NCBI GenBank assembly: GCA_900169235.1 | Contig: FWCC01000527.1 | Location: 1 to 10,831, forward strand | Length of the DNA: 10,831 nucleotides | Origin: Zarea fungicola | Lineage: Eukaryota; Ascomycota; Sordariomycetes; Hypocreales; Cordycipitaceae | Direction of reading: 5' to 3' | Shown here: one piece after another, positions 1 through 9,923 of the stretch | Layout of the letters: each line of letters opens with the position of its first letter | Position numbering within the stretch: position 1 is the stretch's first letter | Translations under genes and position numbers: made by a program | Notes under the pieces: model-generated | Database searches by the model: none | The model's input: only the letters and a program-made list of their open reading frames with translations | What the model was told of the DNA's origin: nothing

Positions 1-1
1 G

Positions 2-20
2 CAGTGTGGCTAACAGTCAA
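2..20 (+). repeat. Left terminal inverted repeat of the hAT element
   Basis: The sequence CAGTGTGGCTAACAGTCAA matches the reverse complement of 2706-2724 at 17 of 19 positions; the differences are at the 10th and 15th bases. Only one base of flank is visible to the left, so the target-site duplication on this side cannot be read. Confidence 0.85.
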
Positions 21-129
21 GCTCAAACTTGACATTTCCCGATCAAGTTGGAAATTTTGTCAATTCAAGTTCTCAATTCGAGTTTAAGGTCGTAATTCAA
101 TCAACCAAGTTAAAGGCTTGTCAAGTCGT

Positions 130-139
130 CAAGTACTTG
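130..139. repeat. Left subterminal palindrome CAAGTACTTG
   Basis: This perfect 10-bp palindrome lies about 128 bp from the left tip. An identical copy sits about 118 bp from the right tip at 2597-2606. The surrounding ends hold many TCAAGT/ACTTGA half sites. In hAT elements such subterminal repeats are typically bound by the BED domain of the transposase; that role here is inferred. Confidence 0.55.
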
Positions 140-373
140 ATGCCACAGAAAAAAGAGCTGCTCTGTAGGGTAAATGTGTCCTTATCACAACGGCCCATCC
201 GGCTAAGCCAGTACTGTGCTGCTGACCCGCGCCGCGTCCCGTCTCTAACCCTTATCCACGACGCGTCGAATCAATGGGTCATAATGTCGCTACACGCGTT
301 CTGGGCCCAAACCAGACATTGCGCAGCCGAAGCTCATCTTTGGCGTCTTTGCCAAGGCAGTCCACCGATCTAC

Positions 374-2585
374 ATGCGCTGCCAGTATCGAACGAGAAAA
401 AACCAGACGTTTTCGATCAATGCCTTCACCGGTCTACCTGCCCTCCTCACTCTCTCCTTCCCAATTGACTGGGCCGTGATCCGGCGACACGATGGCACGA
501 TTCTCAAGGGAATACAATATCGCATCCGGGATAAGAGGAGTGTGGGGAAACGAGTAAAGGTCTCGTGGATCTATTCACACGGAGCTGAGCTCGAGCATAG
601 TAAGGACAAGTACTTTCTCTGTGCGGACTGTCATACGAAGAAGAGGTATATCAGCCAGCTGTTCGCGGCAGAATCGACAACGGCTGCAATCCAGCACTTA
701 ACCGAGTTCCACAAGGTAAAGCGGCCATCGAATTCGACTGACGACGACGATACCCACACGAACCAAGGCACCGAGGTGTTCCAGCTCGCCATGCCTTTCA
801 ACGAGGGTGAATATAAGCAGAGGCTCATTGATTGGGCCATCAAGCTGCGCCTCAGCTACCGAGAAGTCACGGACGAGGCGACCGTTGATTAATCACGTAC
901 GGCAAGCCTCCCCTTGCTCGCCTGCTGCCGACGCACCACTCAACGCTCCCACGGTGGGTGAAAGAGTCGATGGCTGCGCGGCTACCATTCATCGTCGACT
1001 TGGTGCAGTCTGCGCTCAGCAACATCAACCTTTCGATCGACGGATGGCGGGCTCACAATCGCAGAGAATACGCTGCTGTTTGCGCGCACTTTGTGGACGG
1101 CAATGGCCACCCTCGAACGCTCCTACTAGGCTTCCCACGACGGAACGGCGGCCACACTGGAAACGACCTCGCAGCGCTAGTCAAGCCGGTGATTTTACAA
1201 TACGGTATTGGAGATAAGTTGGGCTCCTTTGTTATGGATAACGCGGGTGACAACGACAAGTGCCTCGAGGCTCTACAACGCTCCTTCCCCTCGATTGATC
1301 CAGAAGCAGATCGTATTCGCTGTATTGGCCATATTATCAATCTCGTCGTGAAGACCCTCTTGTTCGGGGAAGGGGTCAGCGCATGGGAAAAGAAACCCAT
1401 TGACGCTTCAGAAGAGGAGCGCGCGACACTCTGGAGCCTAAAGGGTGTCATTGGGAGGCTGCACAACCTTATTTGCTATATCAATCGCACCGACGCCCGC
1501 CGCGAGGTGTTGAAGGCTCGCATGCGAGTCACACAGACGAGTGATGGCAAACTTTTCGTTGGCGTGCTCCTCAACGACGGTGGGATTCGATGGAACGCAA
1601 CATACTACATGATTGAGCGTGCTCTGAAGTGTCGCCCTGCCATCGACCTGTACCAGGCGCAGTGAAAGCCCCCCGATAAAAACGACAAGCACAAAGGCGA
1701 CTTTCTCACCGAAGCTGACTGGCATGAGCTTGAGCTTTTCTTCAAGCTTCTGCAGCCCTTTGAACGACTCACGAAGCGTTTACAAAGCCGCATGGATGGC
1801 GAGGGCAGCGAGGGTGGCCAGGGCTCGGTGTGCCAAGTACTCTATGCTATGGACTTCCTGCTCACCAAACTTGAGAGTGTTAAGGAAGATATTGATGGCA
1901 TGCGTGCAGAAGATGAAGAAACGCTTCCTCCCTACTACCGTGCCGGTTTGCTCGCGGCATGGTCAAAGATTAACACCTACTATGGGCTCACCGATCAATC
2001 GCCGATCTACCGTATGGCTATCGCTCTTCACCCAGCGTACCGATTGAATACTTCTGGGAGAAGTGGTGGAAACGGGAGGACTGGATCAAGGCCGCTGAGG
2101 GGGACCTGACGTTGTATTACGATCGGTTTGCAGTAGTCACGGCTGCCACAGAGCTTGTCGACCGGGCGGAGACGTCGTCTCCTTCCTCACTGGCGATCGA
2201 GGACGAATTCGACGCTTGGGGCCACACAATAGATCGACCACGGCGCGGCAAGAGGAGAAAGGCAGAGACAGAGTGGGAAATATGGATGAAGCAGGTGCCA
2301 TCGAAAGATGACATGAGCGTTAAGAATCCTTAAGTCTGGTGGGTGGAAAGACGACATACTTGGCCTCTTCTTAGCAAACTTGCTCTTAATATTTTCAGCG
2401 CATCGGCCATGAGCGCAGAACCGGAGCGCGTATTCTCTGATGGCAGTGAGCTCATCACAGACAAGCGCAACGGGCTTGGCGATGACACAGTGGAGGCGGA
2501 GATGATGCAGAAGAATTGGCTTACCTCGAAGGTCTTGCAAGGAATGGCTGCGCCGAGGGGAGCTTTGTACGAATTACCGAATTAG
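374..2585 (+). pseudogene. Degenerate hAT transposase (BED finger, catalytic core, hATC domain)
   Basis: The gene would encode the transposase that cuts and joins the element's ends. Recognisable homology starts near 464 (FPIDWAVIRR block). A BED-type zinc finger follows, with C-x2-C codons at 620 and 629 and the H-x4-H pair at 695 and 710. The catalytic core shows the first Asp in LSIDGW (codon 1039), the second Asp in VMDNA (codon 1237), the RCIGHIINL motif, and RWNATYYMIER from 1588. The hATC block carries SAEPERVFS (Glu codon 2424), the region of the last catalytic acid in the family. Lesions seen: a change from frame 2 to frame 1 between about 870 and 915 (one lost base or two gained bases); an in-frame TGA at 1663-1665; a shift from frame 1 to frame 3 near 2040; an in-frame TAA at 2331-2333. 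The final stop is TAG at 2583-2585. The true start is unclear: candidate in-frame ATGs are 140, 284 and 374, and the coding nature of the first ~450 bp is not convincing. Confidence 0.85.
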
Positions 2586-2596
2586 GCATAGTTAGC

Positions 2597-2606
2597 CAAG
2601 TACTTG
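2597..2606. repeat. Right subterminal palindrome CAAGTACTTG
   Basis: This copy is identical to 130-139 and near-symmetrical in distance from the right tip of the element. The shared context extends slightly (CCAAGTACTTGACG here, TCAAGTACTTGATG on the left). Confidence 0.55.
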
Positions 2607-2705
2607 ACGAGTTATCAATCAAGCCGGCAGCTTGGTCAAGTCCGTGTTCAATCGAGGCATAGATAGGTTCAATCAGACGAGTTTGATGCCAGAAATTGAA
2701 CTTGA

Positions 2706-2724
2706 TTGATTGTTGGCCACACTG
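2706..2724 (-). repeat. Right terminal inverted repeat of the hAT element
   Basis: Read on the minus strand this is CAGTGTGGCCAACAATCAA, the partner of the left repeat at 2-20 with two mismatches. It fixes the outer boundary of the transposon at 2724. Confidence 0.85.
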
Positions 2725-2732
2725 ATCTACAT
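2725..2732. repeat. Putative right copy of the 8-bp target-site duplication
   Basis: hAT insertions duplicate 8 bp, so ATCTACAT just outside the right repeat would be one copy. The single base visible left of the element is G, whereas a perfect duplication would need T. The left copy has therefore changed or the duplication is not preserved. Seven of its eight bases lie outside the window. Confidence 0.3.
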
Positions 2733-3047
2733 ATCAAAGTCATTAACCTGAAGGAAAATATACCAATCCCAGGGTTATTAATACCTCCACGGACTATAAG
2801 GACATTTAATAGCTCTATAAAAGCTATCCTCCCTATATAGAAAACGATACCTATTGTAATCTTGCATTAAGAGACTAAAATACCGCTGGCGAACTAGCTC
2901 CTAGAAGCACGTTAGCTAAGGTTCGTCGCGCAACTCAAGTTGCTAGATAAAACCAACCAACTTTTTGCAACGCACTAAGTACAGAATTGAAATTCAATGA
3001 AATTGCTAAACAAAATACTAGTATAACTATATGAAATCTATATTATG
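2733..3047. other. AT-rich spacer between the transposon and the PKS 3' end
   Basis: No credible gene is seen. The part nearest 3047 should include the 3' untranslated region of the minus-strand synthase gene. Positions about 2740-2890 are rich in TA steps (repeated CTATA) and poor in CG, as in a decayed, possibly RIP-mutated repeat. Small dyads are present: ATAGCT/AGCTAT at 2809-2827 with a 7-nt loop, and the 13-nt palindrome ATTGAAATTCAAT at 2986-2998. Neither has an assignable function, and no clear polyadenylation signal was recognised. Confidence 0.5.
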
Positions 3048-6000
3048 TCAACAGGACAGGTGCATTGCCTCACGTATAGCCTCCGCAAGCTTTACTGCCG
3101 CGGGCCGTCTAACCAAACTAAAATGATTGGCGTCTTCCACACAAGTGATGGTAATCTTTTCCTCAGGGATGACTTGATCCCACCCATAAGGTCCCAAAAC
3201 GCTCTCTTGCCTGTCCTCAAGTAGCCAGCGAATTTCTCTAGCGTCACCATGTTTCGCTTCCAAGCCAACGCCGCCTGTACTATTCTTCAAAACGCCGTCT
3301 TTAGCCCAAATGATTGACACCCGTGGGCATGTTTCCGCGCTCTGGAAGGGAACAGGACGATACTGTACCAGAGCGTCGTTGAAAGTCTCAAAGTGCTGTG
3401 TCAGCCATTTCGGTGCCACTTTGGTGCCAAAGACGCCAGCTGTCTCGAGGAACTTGTAGAAGCGACTTGGCAGCTTCTCGATGCCAATCGGGTTTGGCGC
3501 GTCAATCAAGATGAGGCGATCTACCTTTTCTCCTTGCTCGATCAGAATCTGCGCGGCGTGTAAGGCAGAAACGCCGCCAGCTGACCAGCCAGCCAAGTTG
3601 TACGGGCCTGTGGGCTGGCGCCGGCGTATCTCGGCGAGGAAGGAGTGGGTCAGATCCGGAAGCGTGCACTTGAGACCAAGCGGATTCTTGACATAGGGAC
3701 AGTTCAGGCCAAACAATCGAACAATACGGGAAATGGCAGGAATTCCCATGACGGAAGTGGCCGAACCCGAACCGTCTGGGAAGAGGAAGAGATTAAAAGA
3801 GCTGTTTGTGTTGCCTTGCAGAATGAGGGACGTGGCTTGGGGGTGTTGAAGCGATGGTTCTGGAGGTGTGTTTTGAATTGCCGGCGACTCGTACCCTTCT
3901 CGTCGCATCTGTCTGGCGGCTGGTGACAGGCTACGACTACGCGATCTAACTTTGAGCTGTTTTGGCTCAATGTTGACGCAGCCAAGCATTTTTCCAAGGG
4001 CGCTTTGGACAGCTCCTATGGTAGGGTGCTCCAGGAGTATGTCGTTTGGAATGTCGATGCCCGATTCCTGTCTGGCGCGGGCTATCACAGTGAGGGAGAC
4101 GAGGGAATCAACACCATAATCGCCTAGGTTATCAGCGCTGGCCAGGTCCTTGCGGCTCACCCCCGTTTCTTCCTCCATAATTACTAAAAGTATGCTGATG
4201 ACACTTTCCAACTTGTCAACAGTAAGAACATCACTGCTCGAGTCCGATGAATCACTGTCATTGGCGGACGTTGATAATGCTTCGGAGGTAGAAGTGTCCA
4301 ATGCATCGCTGGTGGAGCAGGTAGTAAATGCTGGCCCCTTTGTGAGACCGATAACGTCTGGCTCCAGAAAGGCTCTCAACTCTTCCACCGAAAGAACATC
4401 GTCAAACAAAGTTTCGGGGAAGTCGATATCCAACTCCTCATGCAACATGGCAATGATTGTCAAGGACAAGAGCGAGTCGACACCGCAATCGGCAAATAAG
4501 ATGTCATCGGTCATCTTGTGGATGGGGACACCAATTTGACCAGCGATGACCTTCAGAGCTCTATCAGTCAGTGAAGGTGCAACGCGTACACCCGGTGTAC
4601 GAATTGACTTCTTCGCCACAATTTCCAAATCGTCGGACGGCACCAAGGGGGCAGCTACTGAAACAGCTGAACGTGGCTTAATCGAAGTAGCGTTGTTGAT
4701 GGCTGCCAAGTTATTCGCTGGTTTGGCTGCGGCGGCTGGCGGAAGCAGCATATTCAAGACCCGATGGGGTACGCGGTTGAACTTGACTGCTCCAATCTCG
4801 CCAACAATCTTGTCGTCTCTCAAGATGTACAGATTGCCGGCAAATGATTGAGCACCGCGTTCCCCAATTGTGGGCTGCATTTTGACGTAGGTGCGGTATG
4901 AGTACTGTGGATCCAAAGGTTCAGCAAGACGCAGATATTTCCAGCCCTGATTGATATAGGCAAACTCCTTCAGGTCGAGAATGTCGTTGGAGTGCAGTAA
5001 GTATCCAGTCAAGTGAGCAACGCTGTCATACCAGTACGGGTTCAGCATGAATTTACCCTTGACGTCGTTCAGGTGAACCTTGGCGGATCCTTCCAACTCT
5101 TTGCTGTCAAACAAGACCTCTTGCATCCCTCGATAGGCGTCTCCGTACTCGACCAGTTGCGAGAAGATCTTGTATGCCATGTCCTGGCGCACCTTGTGCA
5201 CGGTTGACCCTGGGGTATCATTCTGCTGCTCGAGATGCCGGATGCTACGCTTGACAAGATATAGCGTCTGAGCCCACTCGCTCTGCCACTTTTCCGTGTC
5301 TTGGATTGTGATGGTGCAGGTTGCGTGCTGTTTCGTCATGGTGCCATTGCTGGAAACACTGTAAACTCGCATTTTTCCCGTCTTTTTGTGCCAGTCAACG
5401 GAAACAGACGCGCGGAAGTACTGGTGAGCCTCATTTTCGACAATTAGAGCTTTTTCGACGAGCATATTAGCGACGTCAGGTACGACAGTGCTTTCATCCC
5501 CGAATCTCTTTTGGATAAGGTGTGAAGTGAGACTATAAGCAATATCGGCGTAAAGTCCCTGCATGCTTTGGTTAGCCATCGTTTTAAACTGCGAATGATG
5601 GAAAGATTAAGCAACTTACAGATGGAATCAGAACAAGTCCATTTACTCGGTGTTGGTCAGCAACAGCAAAGAGTTCCGGGTCCTGAACGTCGGACTGTGA
5701 GACAATGCAGGATTCGTCATCGGTGGTGGTCTCCTCAACAATGTCGTGAACAGATGAGCTTAGTCTGATAGGCGTCATCTGTGGCGCTTTGGTTCGCAAC
5801 GTGGAAGAGACTGGATCACCGCGAGTCAAGCACCAGTTGCCTTCATATTGGTGCCAGTAGTTCTCAAGTTCCCAAGCGTATGTTGGCAGAGTGAGAACGG
5901 CCTTGCAGGACGGAAAACTGCTGTGGTAGAATTGCCAGTTCAAGTCTACACCAGCCATGTAGAGTTTTGAGAGAGACTTTGAAAGTGTGGCCAGGTCACC

Positions 6001-9000
6001 CTCCTTGCGATGCAGGGAAGCAACACAGCGTTGAACAGCGATATCAGATATGGAGCCAATAAGACGGCTCAAGACAGGATGTGCACCAATTTCAATGCAT
6101 GCGCCCTCTGAGTTTAACAGCTGCTCATTTTGGGCAGTTTTAACCGCGTCAAAAAAATTCACGGGCTCGCGACAGTGGCGGGCAATGTATGCCGGACCAA
6201 GTGCGCCATCGTCACCGGGTCGTATAATATCCGCGAAAAGGGTTGACACGAACGGAATCTTGGCCGGCTTGAAGACAACGGATTCGGCGACTTCTTCCAG
6301 CTCAGGCAGAATTGGGTCGACTTGGGAAGAGTGAAACGCAAACGGTACGGCCAGTTTGGTGCATGAATAGCCAAGATCAGTGAGCTTCTGGTTGACGGTG
6401 TCGATGGAATTTTTATCGCCACTGAGAACTGTATCCTGCGGTCCATTGAAGCAGGAAATCTCTACCTGGTTGTCGACTAGGACACCGCTTGAGTGAATCT
6501 CATCTGCACCAGCTCTGACGGCAACCATCCTATGAGTGAAACGGGTACCATGAGATTCTAACAGCGCTGCACGAGAACCACAGAGAAAAATTGCATCACT
6601 AATGCTCAATATGCCTGCTGTACACATAGCAGCATATTCTCCAAGACTGTGACCTATGACATAGCTAGGAAAGATGCCAAGATTGGTCCACAGTCGAGCC
6701 AAGGCAATCTGAATGACGCACGCTCCAGCCTGTACGACGGTAGCAGACATTTGATCAATATCAATGCTTCTATTGAGGAGAGAAAGCATGGGATCAAACC
6801 CTTGGGCAGTCAAAATATGGTTGAAATCTAGTATATCGTCCCGGAATGACGGAATGCTTTGGAACAGACTTGAGGCCATGCCGGTGTACTGTACTCCCTG
6901 GCCAGTGAAAAGGAATCCAACACCAAGTGCTTTGGCTGGAATAGAGCACATACTGCCCGCTGAGGCTACCGCCTCTAACAGCGACTTACGAAGGCCTGTA
7001 GCGGTACTGGCTACAACAGCAACTCGGTAGTTATGGTGAAGGCGACGTGCGGTTGTGGTATACGAGAGATTTGACAGCGAAGTACTCTTGGTGACGTACT
7101 CGGCCAGAGCAGTGAGATTGCGTTGAAGAGAGGCCCGGGATCGAGCGGAAACAACAACGACATGATTTGTGCGAGGATCTTGAGCGTCCAACTGATGAGT
7201 CTGGCTTTCCAGGCTACTGGGAGCATCCTCTAGCAGAAGAGCGGTATTGCCGCCTGCGGCAGAAAAGTTGTTGATAAAAGTTCGACGCTTTGTGTGCGGT
7301 GAAGCAGCCGACTGCTTCCACTCGGCTCCCGTCAGCGTTATTCTGACTCCCCGCTTGTCCAGGTCTTTGGGAAAGTCCATGTTGATCTTTGTCTTGATAC
7401 CGCAATGGGGAGGAATCTTGCAGTGCTTCATCATGAGCAAGACCTTGATCAAAGACATGACACCTGAAGCCGATTCTCCATGCCCAATGTTGGCCTTGAC
7501 TGAACCTAGATACAGCGGCCGGTTGGATCCGCGGCTATGGTCCCAAGCAAAAGACTGCAGGACGGAATCCATCTCGGCGGCATCACCTGCTTGGGTACCT
7601 GTGCCGTGCATTTCAACATAACTGATGTCAAGAGGGTCAATCTGTGCTCTGTTTAGAATGCTTTTGAAAAGAAAGGCTTGTGCGTTTGCCTCGGGTCTGG
7701 TTATGGAAACGGCGTCTGCCGAGTGATTGGTTTGTGCACCGAGCACTACACCAAAGATGGGGTCATTGTCCGCCAGAGCGTCGGACAGGCGTTTCATGAC
7801 CACGGTTCCAATACCTTCCGCACGGCAGTAGCCGTCGGCGCCGTCGTCAAAGGTGTTACAATTATGAGTCAAGGAGAGAAAGTGCCCACGGTCCAAACCA
7901 GCAAAGTTGTCCGGCCCAGTCAAGATACTCGTACCGCCGGCAATAGCAGTGTCACAGTCACGTCGCAGGAGCGCACTGATAGCAATGTTGATTGTGGCCA
8001 GGCTGGATGAGCAGGCTGTGTCGACGCTGACACTCGGTCCGCTGAATTTGAAATGATAATTTATTCGACCTGGCATGAACGCGCGCATCGTTCCGGGGAT
8101 GAAGTATGTATCGATATTCTGCGCGTTGTTCACCTCTCGCCAGTCATCGCTTGTGGAGCCGTAGTAGACACCCACACGATGACGCTGGCTGGAAGCCGTG
8201 CGATCAACCACGAAGCCTGCCATTTCCAGTGCCTCATACGCCGTGACAAGCGCCAGTCGCTGCGCGGGATCGGTCTGTGTCGCCTCGCGGGGAGACAGGC
8301 GGAAGAATTTGGCATCGAACAAGCCAGGGTTCTTGAGCCAGCAGCCGTGTTTGATGCGGCTCGTATTCTTGGACTTGAGCGTCGCATCGTAGTGTGCTCC
8401 AGCATCAAAGCGTGATGCAGGCACTGGTTTGTGTACGTCAAGTCCCTGTTGCAACAAACTCCAAAACTCATCCAGTCCATCTGCTTCTGGGAAGCGGCCA
8501 CTGTACCCAATGATAGCAATCTTTTCATCGTCTGTTTGGCTTTGACTTGGTTGGCTATCCGTACAATAATCCTCATGGACCGGCATATCAATGGTAAAGT
8601 TGACTCCTCTTAGAGACAAAGCACTTGAGAGGGCTCCCGGGATTGGCATATTGATAGGTGTCAGTGTGACCTCGCCTGCTGTGTCCGCCAGCTGGCCAAT
8701 CAATTTATCAAGGCGAATCTGTCGTGTCAAGATGTCTTCAAGGCTTATTTCAAGAAGGGATGCGTACACCCGTCCTTCAATAGCTTTGCCAGTTACACAG
8801 GAAAGAACGCGCGTATGCTGTGCTCTGTCCAAGTAGAGTATGTCCTTCAGTACTGATGTGCGTATGCGATCCATTTCTGTTTGCGAATAGACATCTTCAG
8901 AGTGGTACGGACCGTAGATTGGTAATATAATTTGTCTTTTGGGCGGGATGGTAGAGAGGGCGAGAAGGCTGCTCACCACGGCGGGAGGGCCGCTGATCGT

Positions 9001-9755
9001 CACGCCGCTGGGCGAAACAGCACTAACGTAGGGTCGAGATGATGGGGTTAGTTTCTATCGAGGCCGTAAGTAACAAGTTGCTTCTTGAAACCGTCAAAGA
9101 TGGTCTTACCATTTCCGTACAAAACGTTGAGATGCTTTGTTTTACCTCGTCTTCGCCAATCCCAGCAAACAATGTCGACCATGAGGATGGTGGGGAGTAC
9201 CCTTGAGTGATAGCTTTGCGATGAACATGGAGACCAATCCTGAAGGCAACAGTCACTGCTTGCTCTCCAAGTCGGGGTATGTCAAAAACACTGCTAGCAC
9301 AGCTCAATGCTGCGGCCGCCAATGAGCCGACACAAACACCAGCAAATGTGGTGGACGATGATGGTAGAGGGAAAGGTTTGTGCTGACGAGATATTTGTCT
9401 GGTAAAAAGAATTGTGAGCTAAATACAGCTCAATGACGAACGAGAGCAGAATTATGTCAAGTACCTACGATACAAACTGTCCAATCTCGTACATGCAAAG
9501 CAATGCATTGTCCAGGGCAGCGTGGCGTGTACCAGCCCGAACAGCATCTATCAGGAGACCTAGCGTTTCGGAACGGGGTAGCAGCACCGCGTCTGTTCTT
9601 GGAATTGAATATATTGATCTTTGTACAGCACGAAATGCAGTGTCAAGAAAGTCGACGAGTATAACATTGCCGCTGTCAGCGAGGAGGGCCTGTAGTTTGT
9701 CCTCAACTGCATTGGTTTGGTCTCCGAAGAGTATAATATGCGAGGAAGAAGCCAT
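3048..9755 (-). CDS. Non-reducing polyketide synthase, SAT-KS-AT-PT-ACP-ACP-TE
   Basis: The coding sequence joins 9755-9469, 9398-9110, 9054-5620 and 5558-3048 (all minus), giving 2173 residues, normal for the class. Domains: SAT about 1-260 with the GVCVG nucleophile Cys118 and His243 (GPYHS); KS about 367-800 with Cys540 (DTACSSS), His675 (MHGTGT) and His717 (NIGHGE); malonyl-CoA AT about 902-1200 with Ser995 (GHSLGEY) and His1100; PT about 1290-1605 with His1327 (DQHRVNG) and Asp1515 (PYWYDSV); ACP1 Ser1699 and ACP2 Ser1822 (both GVDSL); a Ser/Asp-rich linker between the ACPs; TE with Ser1996 (GWSAGG), Asp2023 and His2149. The TE spacing matches Claisen-cyclase type thioesterases. No KR, DH, ER or methyltransferase domain is present. 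By family knowledge it makes an unreduced aromatic polyketide in the cytosol. The tandem ACPs and CLC-type TE place it near WA/PksP naphthopyrone and THN-type pigment synthases; chain length cannot be read by eye. The start at 9755 opens a standard SAT N-terminus. Confidence 0.93.
5559..5619 (-). other. PKS intron 3 (inside the PT active-site region)
   Basis: The donor GTAAGT follows the VNGLVLIPS codons. The preferred acceptor is CATGCAG ending at 5559, with a perfect CTAAC branch site at 5575-5571. Joining yields LVLIPS-GLYADIA, which matches the usual PT pattern of a proline-serine followed by a YADMA-like block. A nearer acceptor (TTCGCAG ending at 5589) is also in phase and would insert ten extra residues. 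The ATG at 5579 lies inside the preferred intron and should not be taken as a gene start. Confidence 0.8.
9055..9109 (-). other. PKS intron 2 (within SAT domain)
   Basis: This 55-nt intron has donor GTAAGA, branch sequence CTTAC and acceptor CGATAG, in phase 0. It joins STFCTEM to KLTPSSRPYVSAVSPSG, restoring the conserved SAT segment before VTISGPP. Unspliced reading ends at a TAG after NPIISTLR. Confidence 0.85.
9399..9468 (-). other. PKS intron 1 (within SAT domain)
   Basis: This 70-nt intron has donor GTAGGT, a CTCAC branch-like sequence, and acceptor TTACCAG. Exon 1 runs into a TAG just past the donor. Splicing here rebuilds a Ser codon across the junction and leaves nine residues between GQF and PFP, as expected in SAT domains. 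An alternative (donor GTATCG at 9473, acceptor at 9419) is also in frame but gives a less typical spacing. Confidence 0.75.
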
Positions 9756-9771
9756 TTCTCATGGATTCCAT
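9703..9771 (-). promoter_or_regulatory. Upstream ORF overlapping the PKS start codon
   Basis: An ATG at 9771, in a good initiation context (G at -3 and G at +4), opens a 22-codon reading frame. It has a second in-frame ATG at 9762 and ends at TGA 9705-9703. It overlaps the synthase start at 9755 in another frame. If the mRNA begins upstream of 9771, ribosomes starting there would bypass the main start, so it could damp translation. No transcript data are available, and a start of transcription between 9771 and 9755 would make it irrelevant. Confidence 0.4.
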
Positions 9772-9804
9772 GTCCGTGCCCTTCTACAAGTGGCTTTTGG
9801 ACTC

Positions 9805-9832
9805 GGAGAAAGAAGGAAAAAAGAGAGAGAGA
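9805..9832 (-). promoter_or_regulatory. Polypyrimidine tract upstream of the PKS start
   Basis: On the synthase sense strand these 28 bases are all pyrimidines, 50-77 nt before the ATG. CT-rich tracts just upstream of genes are common in filamentous fungal promoters and often lie near transcription start points. Confidence 0.45.
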
Positions 9833-9917
9833 CACCGAAGAATAAATGTTAAACTCTGCTTGACGGTGAGAGAAACTTAACTTCAGCCACGGAATTATCA
9901 TTGTTTCACTTTGCTTC

Positions 9918-9923
9918 TATATA
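9918..9923 (-). promoter_or_regulatory. Possible TATA box for the PKS gene
   Basis: TATATA lies 163 nt upstream of the synthase ATG, at a spacing that would place transcription start near the pyrimidine tract. Isolated TATA sequences are frequent by chance in AT-rich DNA. Confidence 0.3.

Larger units (their letters stand above)
2..2724 (+). mobile_element. hAT-superfamily DNA transposon, full length but with a disabled transposase
   Basis: The element is bounded by terminal inverted repeats that begin CAGTGTGG on both ends, matching the hAT terminal pattern (CA-G-G). Between them lies a degenerate transposase reading frame with a BED zinc finger, the hAT catalytic core and a C-terminal hATC dimerisation block. 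Both outer ~140 bp are dense in TCAAGT/ACTTGA hexamers, a subterminal arrangement expected of transposase binding sites. The length of 2.7 kb is normal for an autonomous fungal hAT. The transposase carries several frame-breaking lesions, so this copy should not be self-mobile, although its intact ends could be recognised by an enzyme supplied in trans. It lies about 320 bp past the stop codon of the polyketide synthase gene. Confidence 0.88.

Noticed and set aside
870..915. An intron explaining the first transposase frame change
   Set aside because: No GT-AG pair with a branch site fits; recognisable coding continues on both sides with only a few bases to spare, so a small indel (or two) is simpler.
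958..1665. An independent gene
   Set aside because: It has no ATG at its beginning and encodes the middle of a hAT transposase whose homology continues on both sides in other frames or past a stop.
3048..5579. A separate gene starting at the ATG at 5579
   Set aside because: The segment begins mid-PT domain and the ATG lies within a good GT-AG intron; joining to the upstream exon yields a complete canonical PKS.
3048..9755. Assignment to a specific named product or mycotoxin
   Set aside because: Domain order alone does not separate naphthopyrone, THN, anthraquinone and related synthases, and no diagnostic tailoring genes are present.
9433..9852. A 139-codon plus-strand open frame
   Set aside because: It is antisense to the first PKS exon and leader, with no recognisable domain; it is a shadow of the SAT coding sequence.
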